From Theionarchaea archaeon (GTDB lineage Archaea > Methanobacteriota_B > Thermococci > Methanofastidiosales > SZ-28-30): a stretch of DNA of 64,000 bases. This document shows, piece by piece, positions 1 through 7,901 of the stretch. The translations under genes and the position numbers were made by a program. The first letter of the stretch is position 1. Every line of letters starts with the position of its first letter. The stretch is taken from positions 67,349 through 131,348 of the forward strand of contig JACVGT010000014.1 of assembly GCA_018992685.1 (NCBI GenBank), written 5' to 3'. The notes below the pieces were generated by a model, which ran no database searches, was not told the origin of the DNA, and saw nothing but the letters and a program-made list of their open reading frames with translations.

Positions 1-420
1 AAAAGAAGGAAGTCTGATCTTGACTGTGGTATCCAGATGGGGTACTTTGTATTTTTCCCCACCAATAACGTCGATCAAGGGCAGTTCAAATCGACGGACT
101 GTCTCTCCGTCTGCCCTTTGAAAGGTGAGAGTCATTCTGGTTTCATTTGCTTCCACCGTAAGAACGTCATCTGGTCGTGAACGATTGATGATTTTTCTGT
201 TCTCATCCACATCCAGTCCCAGAGAAGTCTCTTCGGTGACTTCATATTCTTCAAAATGCTCCTTCCCCATATGAAAGTCCACCATGCTGATGTGGGAGGG
301 GTCCATAGCAGTGAATTTGATGCCCTCTGGCGCAGCCTCAATGGATACTTCCTCTATGATGCTGGCCAGAGCATTGATTATCTTTTTCCACGTTTTGGCT
401 TCCAGTTTTGCGCGAAACAT
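1..420 (-). CDS. pcn: DNA polymerase sliding clamp PCNA (N-terminal 140 residues)
   Basis: This is the homotrimeric ring that tethers replicative polymerases, FEN1 and ligase to DNA. The visible protein starts MFRAKLEAKTWKKIINALAS and continues with EGIKFTAMDPSHISMVDFHM, the classic first half of the PCNA fold. The basic and acidic segment DVDENRKIINRSRPDDVL lies further on. A full protein is about 245 residues, so the C-terminal domain lies beyond the left edge. The start is supported by a GGTGGTGG ribosome binding site directly upstream (421-430) and a TATA box at about 453-464. The gene is cut by the window, not broken. Identification is secure. Confidence 0.95.
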   Translation of the reverse strand, partial: MFRAKLEAKTWKKIINALASIIEEVSIEAAPEGIKFTAMDPSHISMVDFHMGKEHFEEYEVTEETSLGLDVDENRKIINRSRPDDVLTVEANETRMTLTFQRADGETVRRFELPLIDVIGGEKYKVPHLDTTVKIRLPSF

Positions 421-452
421 TCCACCACCAATTGAGTCAGAGAGGGTTTTGT

Positions 453-464
453 GTTATTTAAAGG
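453..464 (-). promoter_or_regulatory. TATA box for PCNA
   Basis: On the minus strand this reads CCTTTAAATAAC, an archaeal TATA element about 38 bases before the PCNA start codon. That leaves room for a short leader carrying the GGTGG ribosome binding site. The rest of the 421-701 gap holds no gene I can support. Confidence 0.55.
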
Positions 465-701
465 TTTGTACTGCGAGATGTCCTCTCGGGCGCTGTGTCA
501 GGCAACCTCTGATTCTGGGGAACATTAACAGTGCAGAAGCGCTTGGGAAGGTGACTCAGGAGAGTTCATCGAATAAGCCACGGAACCATCATAACCGTAG
601 TGGTTCTTCAGGGACAGAAGGCCGGACATGCAGCCACAGCACAGGTGAAAAAAGTGCATTCGAAAGGACGCGTCTCGACGCCTCTGACTCCACGTGCAGC
701 T

Positions 702-2204
702 CTATAATGGTTCAATGGTCTGAGGGGGTTTGTGAGACACAAAATAGGCGACTGACACTACCTCTGGAATTTCATTTGTTATTCTGGTGGACATTCTCTC
801 CAGTACATCCCAATCAACCTTCACAAAGTTGGCAGTCATGGCATCTAGCGATTGTACAATCCTTATGCCCACAACATTTCCCAGGTTTCGTTCATCTCCC
901 ACTACACCCACGACCTTGTCCTCAAACAGAACAGCAAATCCCTGCCATACCTCATTATAGAGTCCTGCGGCCTTCAATTCATCTTCCACAATTGTGCAGG
1001 CCTTCCTGCAGATGATAATAGACTGATCATTGACTTCTCCCAGCACTCTCACAGCCAGACCTGGACCCGGAAAAGGGTGCTTCCTCAGGATGTCATCTGG
1101 CAGTCCCAGTGTTTTTCCCACTTCACGGACTTCGTCCTTGTACAGGTCCTGCAGGGGCTCCACCACCTGTTCAAATTCCATGACCTCAGGCAGTGCTCCC
1201 ACATTGTGGTGGGACTTGATGACATCAGCATGCTGCGTGATACCACTTTCGATCCTGTCAGGATAGATGGTCCCCTGTACCAGCGTGGTTGCCTTCACTT
1301 TACGAGCCTCTTCCTCAAATATTCGAATAAACTCCTCTCCAATTACTCTTCGTTTCTCTTCAGGATCGAGAACCCCTTTCAATTTTGAGAAGAACCTGTC
1401 CTTTGCAGATATGACTTCCAACGTTACCTTTCCTTCAAACCACGTTCTTACCTGCTCTACTTCACCTGCAGGAAGCAGCCCGTGATCCACAAAAACTGCT
1501 GTTAACCGTGTACCTATGGCTCTACTCACCAGAGTGGCAGCGACACTGGAATCAACACCTCCACTCAGCCCGATAACTGCATTCCCTGGAATCTTCTCTC
1601 GTAGCTCTGCCACAGTCTGCCTGGTGAAATCTTCCAGATGCCAGTCTCTCGTTGCACCTGCAATTTCCAGAAAATTCGACAACATTTTCATTCCATTTTC
1701 TGTGTGGTGAACCTCAGGGTGCCACTGGACTGCATACATGGTATTACAGCGGAAGGCCGCAAACTCACTGTTCTCCGTGGATGCAATCCTTGAGAATCCA
1801 GGTGGTAGTGCTTCCACCCTATCTCCATGGCTCATCCAGACTTTCTGCGTTATGTCCAGCTCCTTGAAAAGAGGATCATCTACGACAAACGCATCAGCTG
1901 TGCCGTATTCTCTCTCTTTTCCTTTTACTACCTTCCCTCCAAAGTGCTGGGCAATTAAATGCAGACCATAGCAAATCCCCAGGGTTGGAATCTTCTCGGC
2001 GAACAGCCAATCTAAAAGTGCATCATTCCGGGGTGCATTCTCGCGATACACACTGGAAGGTCCTCCAGAAAGGATAACTGCCTCCACATCAGTGTCTGCA
2101 ACATCCTGGTAGAATGGGAATATCTCTGAATACACATTGAGCTGACGAATCCGCCTGGCAATCAGGTGGGTGTACTGGCTGCCAAAGTCCATCACGGCGA
2201 GCAT
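702..2204 (-). CDS. guaA: GMP synthase, glutamine-hydrolysing, single chain
   Basis: Converts XMP to GMP using ATP and glutamine-derived ammonia. The N-terminal class I glutamine amidotransferase domain spans residues 1 to about 185, with the nucleophile motif GICYGLHLIA and the triad His in VQWHPEVHHTE. The ATP-pyrophosphatase domain follows with the P-loop GLSGGVDSSVAATL. The C-terminal dimerisation domain ends in THKPPQTIEPL-like sequence (SHKPPQTIEPL). At 500 residues from the chosen start it is the fused bacterial-style form. Many archaea instead carry two separate subunits. The start at 2204 sits about 27 bases from a TATA box and begins MLAVMDFGSQYTHLIARR, as expected for the family. 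Longer upstream extension is not family-like. Confidence 0.95.
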   Translation of the reverse strand: MLAVMDFGSQYTHLIARRIRQLNVYSEIFPFYQDVADTDVEAVILSGGPSSVYRENAPRNDALLDWLFAEKIPTLGICYGLHLIAQHFGGKVVKGKEREYGTADAFVVDDPLFKELDITQKVWMSHGDRVEALPPGFSRIASTENSEFAAFRCNTMYAVQWHPEVHHTENGMKMLSNFLEIAGATRDWHLEDFTRQTVAELREKIPGNAVIGLSGGVDSSVAATLVSRAIGTRLTAVFVDHGLLPAGEVEQVRTWFEGKVTLEVISAKDRFFSKLKGVLDPEEKRRVIGEEFIRIFEEEARKVKATTLVQGTIYPDRIESGITQHADVIKSHHNVGALPEVMEFEQVVEPLQDLYKDEVREVGKTLGLPDDILRKHPFPGPGLAVRVLGEVNDQSIIICRKACTIVEDELKAAGLYNEVWQGFAVLFEDKVVGVVGDERNLGNVVGIRIVQSLDAMTANFVKVDWDVLERMSTRITNEIPEVVSVAYFVSHKPPQTIEPL

Positions 2205-2226
2205 ATATCCATCAATAAGGAGAAAG

Positions 2227-2236
2227 CTTATAAAGA
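2227..2236. promoter_or_regulatory. Shared bidirectional TATA box
   Basis: The near-symmetric CTTATAAAGA lies about 27 bases from the guaA start on the minus strand (2204) and about 26 bases from an ATG of the divergent regulator on the plus strand (2257). One element could therefore serve two leaderless transcripts. Spacing is read directly; shared use is inference. Confidence 0.5.
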
Positions 2237-2256
2237 TAATTGACATGCTTGTGGTT

Positions 2257-2955
2257 ATGAACATGGTGGAGAGCATGAAGTTGAGGATACGTTCTGTAGA
2301 GTATCTGCAGATGCTCAAGAGAAAGTTCACCTATTCTCAGCTGGGTGAGATGTTTGAGCTGCCTGCCACTGTCCTCAACCGGTACATCATGGGCAGGGTC
2401 CTTCCCAATGAAGAGAGAGCAAGAGAATTCATTGCCCACTTTAGAGAGTACTACAACCTGGAGCAGGAGATACGAGACAGGATCCACTGTGATCGCGAAG
2501 GATATTTTGACAATTCCCCTATTCTGTATGACACGCTTCTACTCTTGGAAATTGCAGATCAGGTGGCAGAACGATTCCAGGAAACAGAGAAGATTTTGAC
2601 CTCTGAGACAGATGGAATCCCGGTAGCGTGCAGCATTGCAGCTCGTCTTGGAGTTGATGCTGTCTATGCCAGAAAGAACAGAGAAGTGGGGGTCACTGAT
2701 TATGTTGAGGAGACCTATGTACCCAGTTCCTCAGGAAACCTCATGTCCCTGTATCTTCCCAAGAATGCAATTCAGAAGAATGAAAAAGTTCTCATAGTCG
2801 ACGACGTCCTGAGATCAGGAGAAACCCAGAGAGCCCTGATTAACCTGGCGGAAAAAAGTGGAGCTTCTATTTATGGGATTTTCATGGTTATCAGTGTGGG
2901 TGATGCAGATCTCGTGAAGGGTGAGAGTTTCTTCTCTTTGGTTACCCTTCAGTAG
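2257..2955 (+). CDS. HTH plus phosphoribosyltransferase-like regulator
   Basis: The N-terminal region (LQMLKRKFTYSQLGEMFELP, then VLNRYIMGRVLP) is a helix-turn-helix. It is followed by a type I PRTase domain with the PRPP-binding motif VLIVDDVLRSGETQRAL near residues 175-190. This architecture resembles archaeal PRTase-type transcription regulators such as GfcR, in which the PRTase fold senses a ligand. Divergence from guaA suggests purine or PRPP sensing, but that is inference. ATG codons at 2245, 2257, 2263 and 2275 are all possible. 2257 fits a leaderless transcript from the TATA at 2227-2236, and 2275 has a weak GGTGGA site. An apt/PyrE-like enzyme without regulatory role is the alternative. 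Confidence 0.75.
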   Translation: MNMVESMKLRIRSVEYLQMLKRKFTYSQLGEMFELPATVLNRYIMGRVLPNEERAREFIAHFREYYNLEQEIRDRIHCDREGYFDNSPILYDTLLLLEIADQVAERFQETEKILTSETDGIPVACSIAARLGVDAVYARKNREVGVTDYVEETYVPSSSGNLMSLYLPKNAIQKNEKVLIVDDVLRSGETQRALINLAEKSGASIYGIFMVISVGDADLVKGESFFSLVTLQ

Positions 2956-3142
2956 GGAATGCAAAGGTCATGCTGCCAGGTTGTATCTCTTTCTATCAGG
3001 TGTCTCAGTCATCCTCTTGGACACACATGCACCTGTTCTGGCAATCTATTAGAAGGAAAATCTGCTACCATTTACAAATGTAAGCCCTTGTATGGTTCTG
3101 ATCATGCAAAAATATATATGTTCTATTCAGAAGAAGGTAGTA

Positions 3143-3592
3143 ATGTATAAGAAGATTCTAATTGCCACAGATGGATCTGAACACTCGGAGAGAGCTGAGG
3201 CCCATGGATTGATGCTCGCCAAGAGATCTGGTGCACTGGTGACTGCATTGTACGTCGTGGAAGTGGTGCATCCTGCGCGATCCATTGGCGGTCCTCCTTC
3301 GTTGCTCCTTGAAGAGCAGAAAGAAGGGCTCATGGAAGAGGGTAAGAAAATAGTGGACAGAGTTGTGCAGAAGGGAAAAGACATGGGGGTCGAGGTGCAT
3401 CCCATGGTTGAGGAGGGGCACCCCGCCCAGGAGATTATCGATCACGCCGCGGACTATGACCTGGTGGTCGTGGGCACACTGGGGAGGACGGGACTATCTC
3501 ATCTGTTACTGGGGAGTGTTGCTGAGAGAGTGGTGAGACATGCACCTGCACCCGTTTTGGTGGTGAGAACTCGAAAAGATGAACCAGGCTGA
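3143..3592 (+). CDS. Universal stress protein A family
   Basis: 149 residues with the complete Usp fold. It starts MYKKILIATDGSEHSERAE, and the ATP-binding C-terminal loop reads VVVGTLGRTGLSHLLLGSVA followed by HAPAPVLVVR. The G-x2-G-x9-G-S pattern indicates the nucleotide-binding subclass. ATP-binding Usp proteins act in stress and energy regulation, with targets rarely known. A TATA-like stretch AAATATATAT at about 3109-3119 precedes the start by roughly 25-30 bases, supporting the ATG at 3143 over a longer upstream reading. It overlaps the next gene by 14 bases, so the two are probably co-transcribed. Confidence 0.9.
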   Translation: MYKKILIATDGSEHSERAEAHGLMLAKRSGALVTALYVVEVVHPARSIGGPPSLLLEEQKEGLMEEGKKIVDRVVQKGKDMGVEVHPMVEEGHPAQEIIDHAADYDLVVVGTLGRTGLSHLLLGSVAERVVRHAPAPVLVVRTRKDEPG

Positions 3593-3779
3593 ACTCTCCG
3601 GATTCTCCCGTCTTTCTGTCCCTTTACAGCTGGCAGCTTCCACGTTGATAATGGGAATCATCGGAATGAAGGTGGGGAGATGGATATACGGGGATTTTGG
3701 GGGGGCCCTGGGATTGATGATTGGACTAATCGCAGGGTTCTTCATCTACATTGCGGTAATTGTAAAGAGAGAACAGTAG
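3579..3779 (+). CDS. Small membrane protein, AtpZ/AtpI-like
   Basis: 66 residues with two hydrophobic segments (about 14-33 and 40-60). The pattern GMKVGRWIYGDFGGALGLMI resembles the G-x3-G-x-W-x4-FG signature of the small AtpZ/AtpI proteins found next to bacterial F-type ATP synthases. No ATP synthase gene is nearby here. It starts inside the 3' end of the universal stress gene and is followed closely by a zinc-ribbon gene. The resemblance is short, so the family call is tentative. What is secure is a real two-helix membrane protein in an operon-like position. Confidence 0.55.
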   Translation: MNQAELSGFSRLSVPLQLAASTLIMGIIGMKVGRWIYGDFGGALGLMIGLIAGFFIYIAVIVKREQ

Positions 3780-3809
3780 GTTTTTATGCTCGAAGGAATA
3801 GGTACCACC

Positions 3810-4064
3810 ATGAAGAACTGTCCTCACTGCGCAGCTTCAAACTCCGAAAAGGCTGGTTTCTGCTGGAGATGCTACAAACCACTGGATTCTTTCAGCTATG
3901 AAGGATTCATATCCCTGCGGCAGAGAATCAGAGAGAAAGTGCGGGATATTGTACAGTATAGGGATATTCGAGAGCTCCTGAGAGAGAAGATCAAACTGCT
4001 GGCAGAGAGGGAGAGTGAGGAACGGGGTGAGCTGCTTACTGAAGGACTGCCAAGGAGTCGGTGA
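3810..4064 (+). CDS. Zinc-ribbon protein with charged helical tail
   Basis: The start MKNCPHCAASNSEKAGFCWR provides two CxxC pairs (CPHC and CWRC), a rubredoxin-like zinc ribbon. It is followed by about 55 residues rich in Arg, Glu and Lys (REKVRDIVQYRDIRELLREK) that should form one long helix. ATG 3810 gives a compact protein of 84 residues and lies about 25 bases after the TTTTTATG stretch. An ATG at 3786 in the same frame would add eight residues. Function is unknown; double zinc-knuckle proteins of this size often mediate protein or nucleic-acid contacts. Confidence 0.6.
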   Translation: MKNCPHCAASNSEKAGFCWRCYKPLDSFSYEGFISLRQRIREKVRDIVQYRDIRELLREKIKLLAERESEERGELLTEGLPRSR

Positions 4065-4160
4065 GAGAGGACACGTTCATACCACGAGTGTGACAGCTTC
4101 GCGGTGGACAATCTACGGGAAAGGGAAAAGCTTTTCTTATCTTCATTCTGAGGAAGGGTC

Positions 4161-4892
4161 ATGGGTTATGAAGCATCCGCACAGTACTATGATCTTTTTG
4201 GAGAAAAACCAGATCTAGAATATTATAAACAGCTGGCAGAGAAAGCTGGAAAAGCTCTCGAGATAGGGGTTGGAACCGGGCGGGTAGCTCTGGAACTGGC
4301 GAAGGTGGGTGTTGAGGTATGGGGGATTGATAATTCCCCGGCAATGCTGAAAATCGCAGAGGCCAAAATCAAAGAATTGCCAACCCATGCACAGGATAAG
4401 ATCAAGCTTGTGCAGGCTGACATGATTTCATTTGATCTTTGTCGAAAGTTTCCACTGGCGTATATGCCATCTTCCACATTGAGCCACTGCATCACCACGG
4501 AAGATCAGGTGAAAGCACTCCGCTGCGTCCATGATCACCTGCAAGAAGACGGGATCTTTGCATTTGACATATTGCTTCCATCCTCCAGGTTCGATGGCGC
4601 TCTCAGACCTGCTGGAAGGCAGCCAATGGGAGACCGGACTGTCATGCGGTGGATTTCCAATCGTTCAGATCCTGCAAGTCAGGTACTACATACGATTCTG
4701 ATCTTTGAAGTGTACGAGAACAACATTCTGATAGAAAAGGTCATGGAATCTTCTACGGTGAGCCTCATCACCAGACGAGAAGTCGAGCTCCTCCTGGAGA
4801 AAGCCAACTTTGAAATTGAAACCCAGTTCGGTGACTTCTCCTACTCTGAGAATATCACTGATCTTCTGGTTATACAGGCACGAAAACCCTAA
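4161..4892 (+). CDS. Class I SAM-dependent methyltransferase
   Basis: 243 residues. Motif I is seen as ALEIGVGTGRVALELAK near residue 35-50, motif II as VWGIDNSPAMLKIAEAK and motif III as KLVQADMISFDL. The C-terminal half has a beta-rich insert typical of small-molecule methyltransferases (Methyltransf_25 type). The substrate cannot be read from sequence. An AT-rich AAGCTTTTCTTATC lies about 30 bases upstream, consistent with a leaderless start. The next gene begins 31 bases after the stop but has its own TATA-like box. Confidence 0.8.
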   Translation: MGYEASAQYYDLFGEKPDLEYYKQLAEKAGKALEIGVGTGRVALELAKVGVEVWGIDNSPAMLKIAEAKIKELPTHAQDKIKLVQADMISFDLCRKFPLAYMPSSTLSHCITTEDQVKALRCVHDHLQEDGIFAFDILLPSSRFDGALRPAGRQPMGDRTVMRWISNRSDPASQVLHTILIFEVYENNILIEKVMESSTVSLITRREVELLLEKANFEIETQFGDFSYSENITDLLVIQARKP

Positions 4893-4923
4893 ACCTTTTT
4901 ATTCTCCCCACAGTGGTAGTCGC

Positions 4924-5862
4924 ATGATCTGGGACATCACCATTATCGCTCTTGGATTCTTCTTTCTGTGGAAGGGCAGCGAGTACTTTGTGACGGCGGC
5001 TGCAGAAATTGCCAGGCGTATAGGGGTCTCTGATTTAGTCATCGGCCTAACTCTGGTATCGGCCAGTACCACGTTGCCTGAATTCATGGCCTCTGTCATG
5101 GCGTCCCATCTCGGATCTGGCGGAATATGTGTTGGGAATGCAGTCGGCAGCAACATAACAAATATCGCTCTCATTCTGGGAATCTGCATGATACTTGAAG
5201 GATACCGGGTGGAACCTGTGGTATTGAAAAGGTATGGTGCTGTCCTCTTACTGGTGTGCTGTCTGTTTGTAGTTTTCTGTCTGGGTGGTGTGTCCCGTCT
5301 GGAAGGGGGTCTCCTCTTAACATTATTCTTTGTATATTTGTTTGTGTTGAGCAGGGAGAAGCATACGAGACGAGAAATGGTGGAAGTATCCATTGAGTTG
5401 AGGGATATCCACAGGGAACCAGTGTGGAAGATACTGGTGAAATTTGTGGGAGGAGGTGCTGCTATCTTCATAGGAGCACGGTATCTGGTCCAGTCAGCTC
5501 TGAACATTGCTGCTGCGTTGCAGGTACAGGAATCAGCCATCGGGGCTACTATTGTGGCATTGGGGACATCATTGCCCGAATTCGCAGTAGCACTGAGAGC
5601 TTTGAAGGAGGATTTTGAGGAGATATCAGTAGGGAATATTCTAGGTGCCAACACGTTCAATATATTGTGGGTTGTTGGGGTTTCTGCATTGGTGAGACCT
5701 TTGGCCCTGGACAGCAACCTACTGTACTTCAATATACCCATGATGATGGGAGTTACCCTGCTCCTTCTAGGATTCATGAGCAGGGGGTATCAGTTGAGGA
5801 GATGGCAGGGCATGTTGTTCGTAGGATTGTATTTGCTGTTTGTGATAACTAATTTTGTGTGA
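4924..5862 (+). CDS. Sodium/calcium exchanger family antiporter (CaCA, YrbG-like)
   Basis: An integral membrane cation antiporter of 312 residues with about ten hydrophobic helices. The two inverted alpha repeats are plain: SASTTLPEFMASVMASH with GNAVGSNITNIALILG, and ALGTSLPEFAVALRALK with GNILGANTFNILWVVG. Each carries the acidic residue (PEF) that binds the ion. Start ATG 4924 begins MIWDITIIALGFFFLWKG directly into helix 1 and lies about 24 bases after CTTTTTAT, a TATA-like element. A reading that starts upstream inside the methyltransferase gene is not family-like. Ion specificity (Ca, Na or H) is unknown. Confidence 0.9.
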   Translation: MIWDITIIALGFFFLWKGSEYFVTAAAEIARRIGVSDLVIGLTLVSASTTLPEFMASVMASHLGSGGICVGNAVGSNITNIALILGICMILEGYRVEPVVLKRYGAVLLLVCCLFVVFCLGGVSRLEGGLLLTLFFVYLFVLSREKHTRREMVEVSIELRDIHREPVWKILVKFVGGGAAIFIGARYLVQSALNIAAALQVQESAIGATIVALGTSLPEFAVALRALKEDFEEISVGNILGANTFNILWVVGVSALVRPLALDSNLLYFNIPMMMGVTLLLLGFMSRGYQLRRWQGMLFVGLYLLFVITNFV

Positions 5863-5909
5863 GAAGCTGGGACAACCAGGACCTGCTGACGGTGGGAGTG
5901 GTGCAGAGC

Positions 5910-5938
5910 TTCTGTTGACAGAAGTACCAGTGGTTTTT
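5910..5938 (+). terminator. Possible hairpin and T-tract after the exchanger gene
   Basis: CTTCTGT and ACAGAAG form a 7-bp stem with a two-base loop (about 5911-5926). A T6 run follows roughly ten bases later. Archaeal termination needs mainly the T-run, so the hairpin may be incidental. Confidence 0.3.
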
Positions 5939-6078
5939 TGAAGGTGAGAACACTGAATTTATGGCGGAGGACACTATAGATGGGCTGTATGCAGTACCTC
6001 TCTTGAGAGATTTCAGGTGGTCGTTGATGGATCACGGTAGAACCTCTACGTTTAAAAAGAGATGTCCCATGACTATGC

Positions 6079-6912
6079 ATGGATATTTGGGAAGCTTCTG
6101 AATACGCATGTATCATTGAGGCAGGAACCTTCAAACCCGGAAACGTGCATTCGAGACGAGAAGAGTTTCTGGATTTTGTGATGAGTGCTCTCCTGCTGGG
6201 AAAGAGCATTCGAAACATGCTGAGCCAGAATGAGATACACATGGGAAAATTCATTAGGGAAGCAGTAATGGAAAGGTCAAGAGTGGTGCCTTCGAATACG
6301 AATTTGGGAATTATCCTGCTTCATATTCCACTTGCGGTGGCAGCTTCGGTAAATCGAAAAAACATGCAACAGGCTCTGGATACACTAGTTCGTACCGCTA
6401 CAGTAGGGGATGCTGAGCATGTGGCCGAGGCTCTCAGGATTTCAAACGCACGCCTGGGAACTCCTTTGGAGGGTCCTGACATGAGGAATGAACAGGTTGC
6501 TGTTGAAATCCACAAGAAGGGGCTGACTTTGCCTGATTTGTTTTTGCTGTCTTCCTCCTGGGATATGATAGCATCGGAGTGGGTAACAGGGTTTCCAATC
6601 ACCTTTTCATGCGCAAAGAGGTTGGTGGAGGGTGATTCTGTCCTCAGTGTGTACATGGACATACTCTGTAACTACCCTGACTCACTCGTACAGCGGAAAT
6701 TCGGGAAAGAAGTGGCAGAAAGAATCAGGTCAGACGCAGCGAACATGCGTTCTGTTGAGGACATGAAGGAATGGGATGCATTGCTACACACTGAGGGGAT
6801 CAATCCTGGGACGACAGCAGATCTGGTGGCATCCAGTATTTTTGTTGCTCTCCTGGATGACGAGAGTCTGCTCCAGAGGTTGGTGAAAGACACCCGTTCT
6901 TATCAGCACTAG
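6079..6912 (+). CDS. CitG/MdcB-like triphosphoribosyl-dephospho-CoA synthase homologue
   Basis: 277 residues with family landmarks: GTFKPGNVHSRREEFLDF near the N-terminus, NTNLGIILLHIPLA around 75-90 and INPGTTADLVASSIF near the C-terminus. In bacteria CitG makes the precursor of the citrate lyase prosthetic group. Many archaea without citrate lyase carry homologues whose role is unsettled, so a biochemical name would be over-reach. TTTAAAAAG at about 6051 lies the right distance for a leaderless start at ATG 6079. Two ATGs at 6069 and 6075 are in another frame. It stands alone before the tRNA gene. Confidence 0.75.
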   Translation: MDIWEASEYACIIEAGTFKPGNVHSRREEFLDFVMSALLLGKSIRNMLSQNEIHMGKFIREAVMERSRVVPSNTNLGIILLHIPLAVAASVNRKNMQQALDTLVRTATVGDAEHVAEALRISNARLGTPLEGPDMRNEQVAVEIHKKGLTLPDLFLLSSSWDMIASEWVTGFPITFSCAKRLVEGDSVLSVYMDILCNYPDSLVQRKFGKEVAERIRSDAANMRSVEDMKEWDALLHTEGINPGTTADLVASSIFVALLDDESLLQRLVKDTRSYQH

Positions 6913-7081
6913 GGAAAGGCTGAAAACACGAGATACTGGAAATAGAAAACTCCAGGGGATTCCTATATGGATGATTTATCGATAATGAAATACTGAAAAG
7001 AGATCTTGCAGGAAAAGATGGATAGATGACTTAACAGGCAGAAGAATATTCATTCGGAGCTGAAACTGCAGGAGCAAAACC

Positions 7082-7090
7082 TTATATATA
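7082..7090 (+). promoter_or_regulatory. TATA box for tRNA-Met
   Basis: TTATATATA is centred 26 bases before the first base of the mature tRNA, the standard archaeal spacing. The 6913-7081 gap otherwise shows nothing I can support. Confidence 0.65.
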
Positions 7091-7111
7091 TCATGTCAGA
7101 GGAAACATCAT

Positions 7112-7218
7112 GCCGGGGTGGCTTAGCCTGGTTATAGCGCTCGGCTCATAAGCTCAATGAAATTGGATTCATCACCTGAGACACCGAGAGGTCGCGGGTT
7201 CGGATCCCGCCCCCGGCA
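7112..7218 (+). tRNA. Elongator tRNA-Met (CAU) with a 32-base intron
   Basis: The acceptor stem GCCGGGG (7112-7118) pairs with CCCCGGC (7211-7217), followed by discriminator A 7218; CCA is not encoded. The D stem is GCT/AGC. The anticodon stem CTCGG (7140-7144) pairs with CCGAG (7184-7188), the anticodon CAT is at 7147-7149, and the T stem is GCGGG/CCCGC (7194-7198, 7206-7210). The first pair is G-C and the anticodon stem lacks three G-C pairs, so this is elongator rather than initiator. The extra bases 7151-7182 fall after position 37. CTCA 7145-7148 pairs with TGAG 7177-7180, leaving two 3-base bulges (7149-7151 and 7181-7183), the bulge-helix-bulge geometry. The inner helix is weak, so the motif is relaxed. 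Confidence 0.93.
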
Positions 7219-7454
7219 TCATATGACTTGTTCCGATCTCTAACTTTCCATTTCTTCCTAATCTCATAAGATTGCTGTTTTTAGGAATCTTTCATTTCAG
7301 TTGTTTTCAACGCCTTGAGGAGACCTTGCTCGCCTGTATCACATTCAAATGATCTTCGTAGCCAGTCACAGTCTGATTTGACCAAAGGTGGTTTTAGAGA
7401 CTCCCATCACTGTTTGATCAGAGACATCATAATAATCTAAGATTATCGCTCTCT

Positions 7455-7901
7455 TCATCCGACAATGACCGTCCCATCTTCTTGTATCTCGATGTCCTGT
7501 CCATTCTCCACGCGATCCAGAAACTCCCTGCCCAATTGATCTACAGTGACAATTCGCTTTTCTAGCCAAATTTCAGCTAGAATTATCCCAGATGCAGCAA
7601 GTGAATCAATGCCCTCTGAAAAAAGCATGGCTTTCGGCATAAGTCTTCTATTAGCTGCCGTCTCCAGCAACAGGCCTCCCGCAGTCGAACCGATAGTCCC
7701 AGGAAGACAGAGGATCTTGCCTGTCATCACTTTTTGATACAGCTCAGGATTGTCATGATCTCCACAGACTGCTTTTCCAGTCACGTTGAAGAGTAGACTG
7801 CTGCGAAAAGATGCCAGAATGTTGAAAGGACTATGCGTAACCAACGCTTCACCTTCAATATGTCCTGGAAGAACTGCCCTTCCCTGAAAAGTCTTGCTCA
7901 T
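7455..7901 (-). CDS. Phosphomevalonate dehydratase small subunit (aconitase X swivel domain, DUF126)
   Basis: 148 residues forming the AcnX small subunit. Landmarks are FQGRAVLPGHIEGEALVTHS at the N-terminus and GKILCLPGTIGSTAGGLLLE in the middle. With the large subunit it dehydrates mevalonate 5-phosphate to trans-anhydromevalonate phosphate, the key step of the modified archaeal mevalonate pathway. Its ATG overlaps the TGA of the large subunit by four bases, so the two are translationally coupled. Other AcnX enzymes dehydrate hydroxyproline derivatives; archaeal split forms like this one are normally the mevalonate enzyme. No other mevalonate gene is in the window. Confidence 0.88.
   Translation of the reverse strand: MSKTFQGRAVLPGHIEGEALVTHSPFNILASFRSSLLFNVTGKAVCGDHDNPELYQKVMTGKILCLPGTIGSTAGGLLLETAANRRLMPKAMLFSEGIDSLAASGIILAEIWLEKRIVTVDQLGREFLDRVENGQDIEIQEDGTVIVG

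Noticed and set aside
540-600. C/D-box-like signals (ATGATGG, GATGAA, CTGA) on the minus strand
   Set aside because: The C box is imperfect and the guide before the D box is only about five bases, too short for a working C/D RNA.
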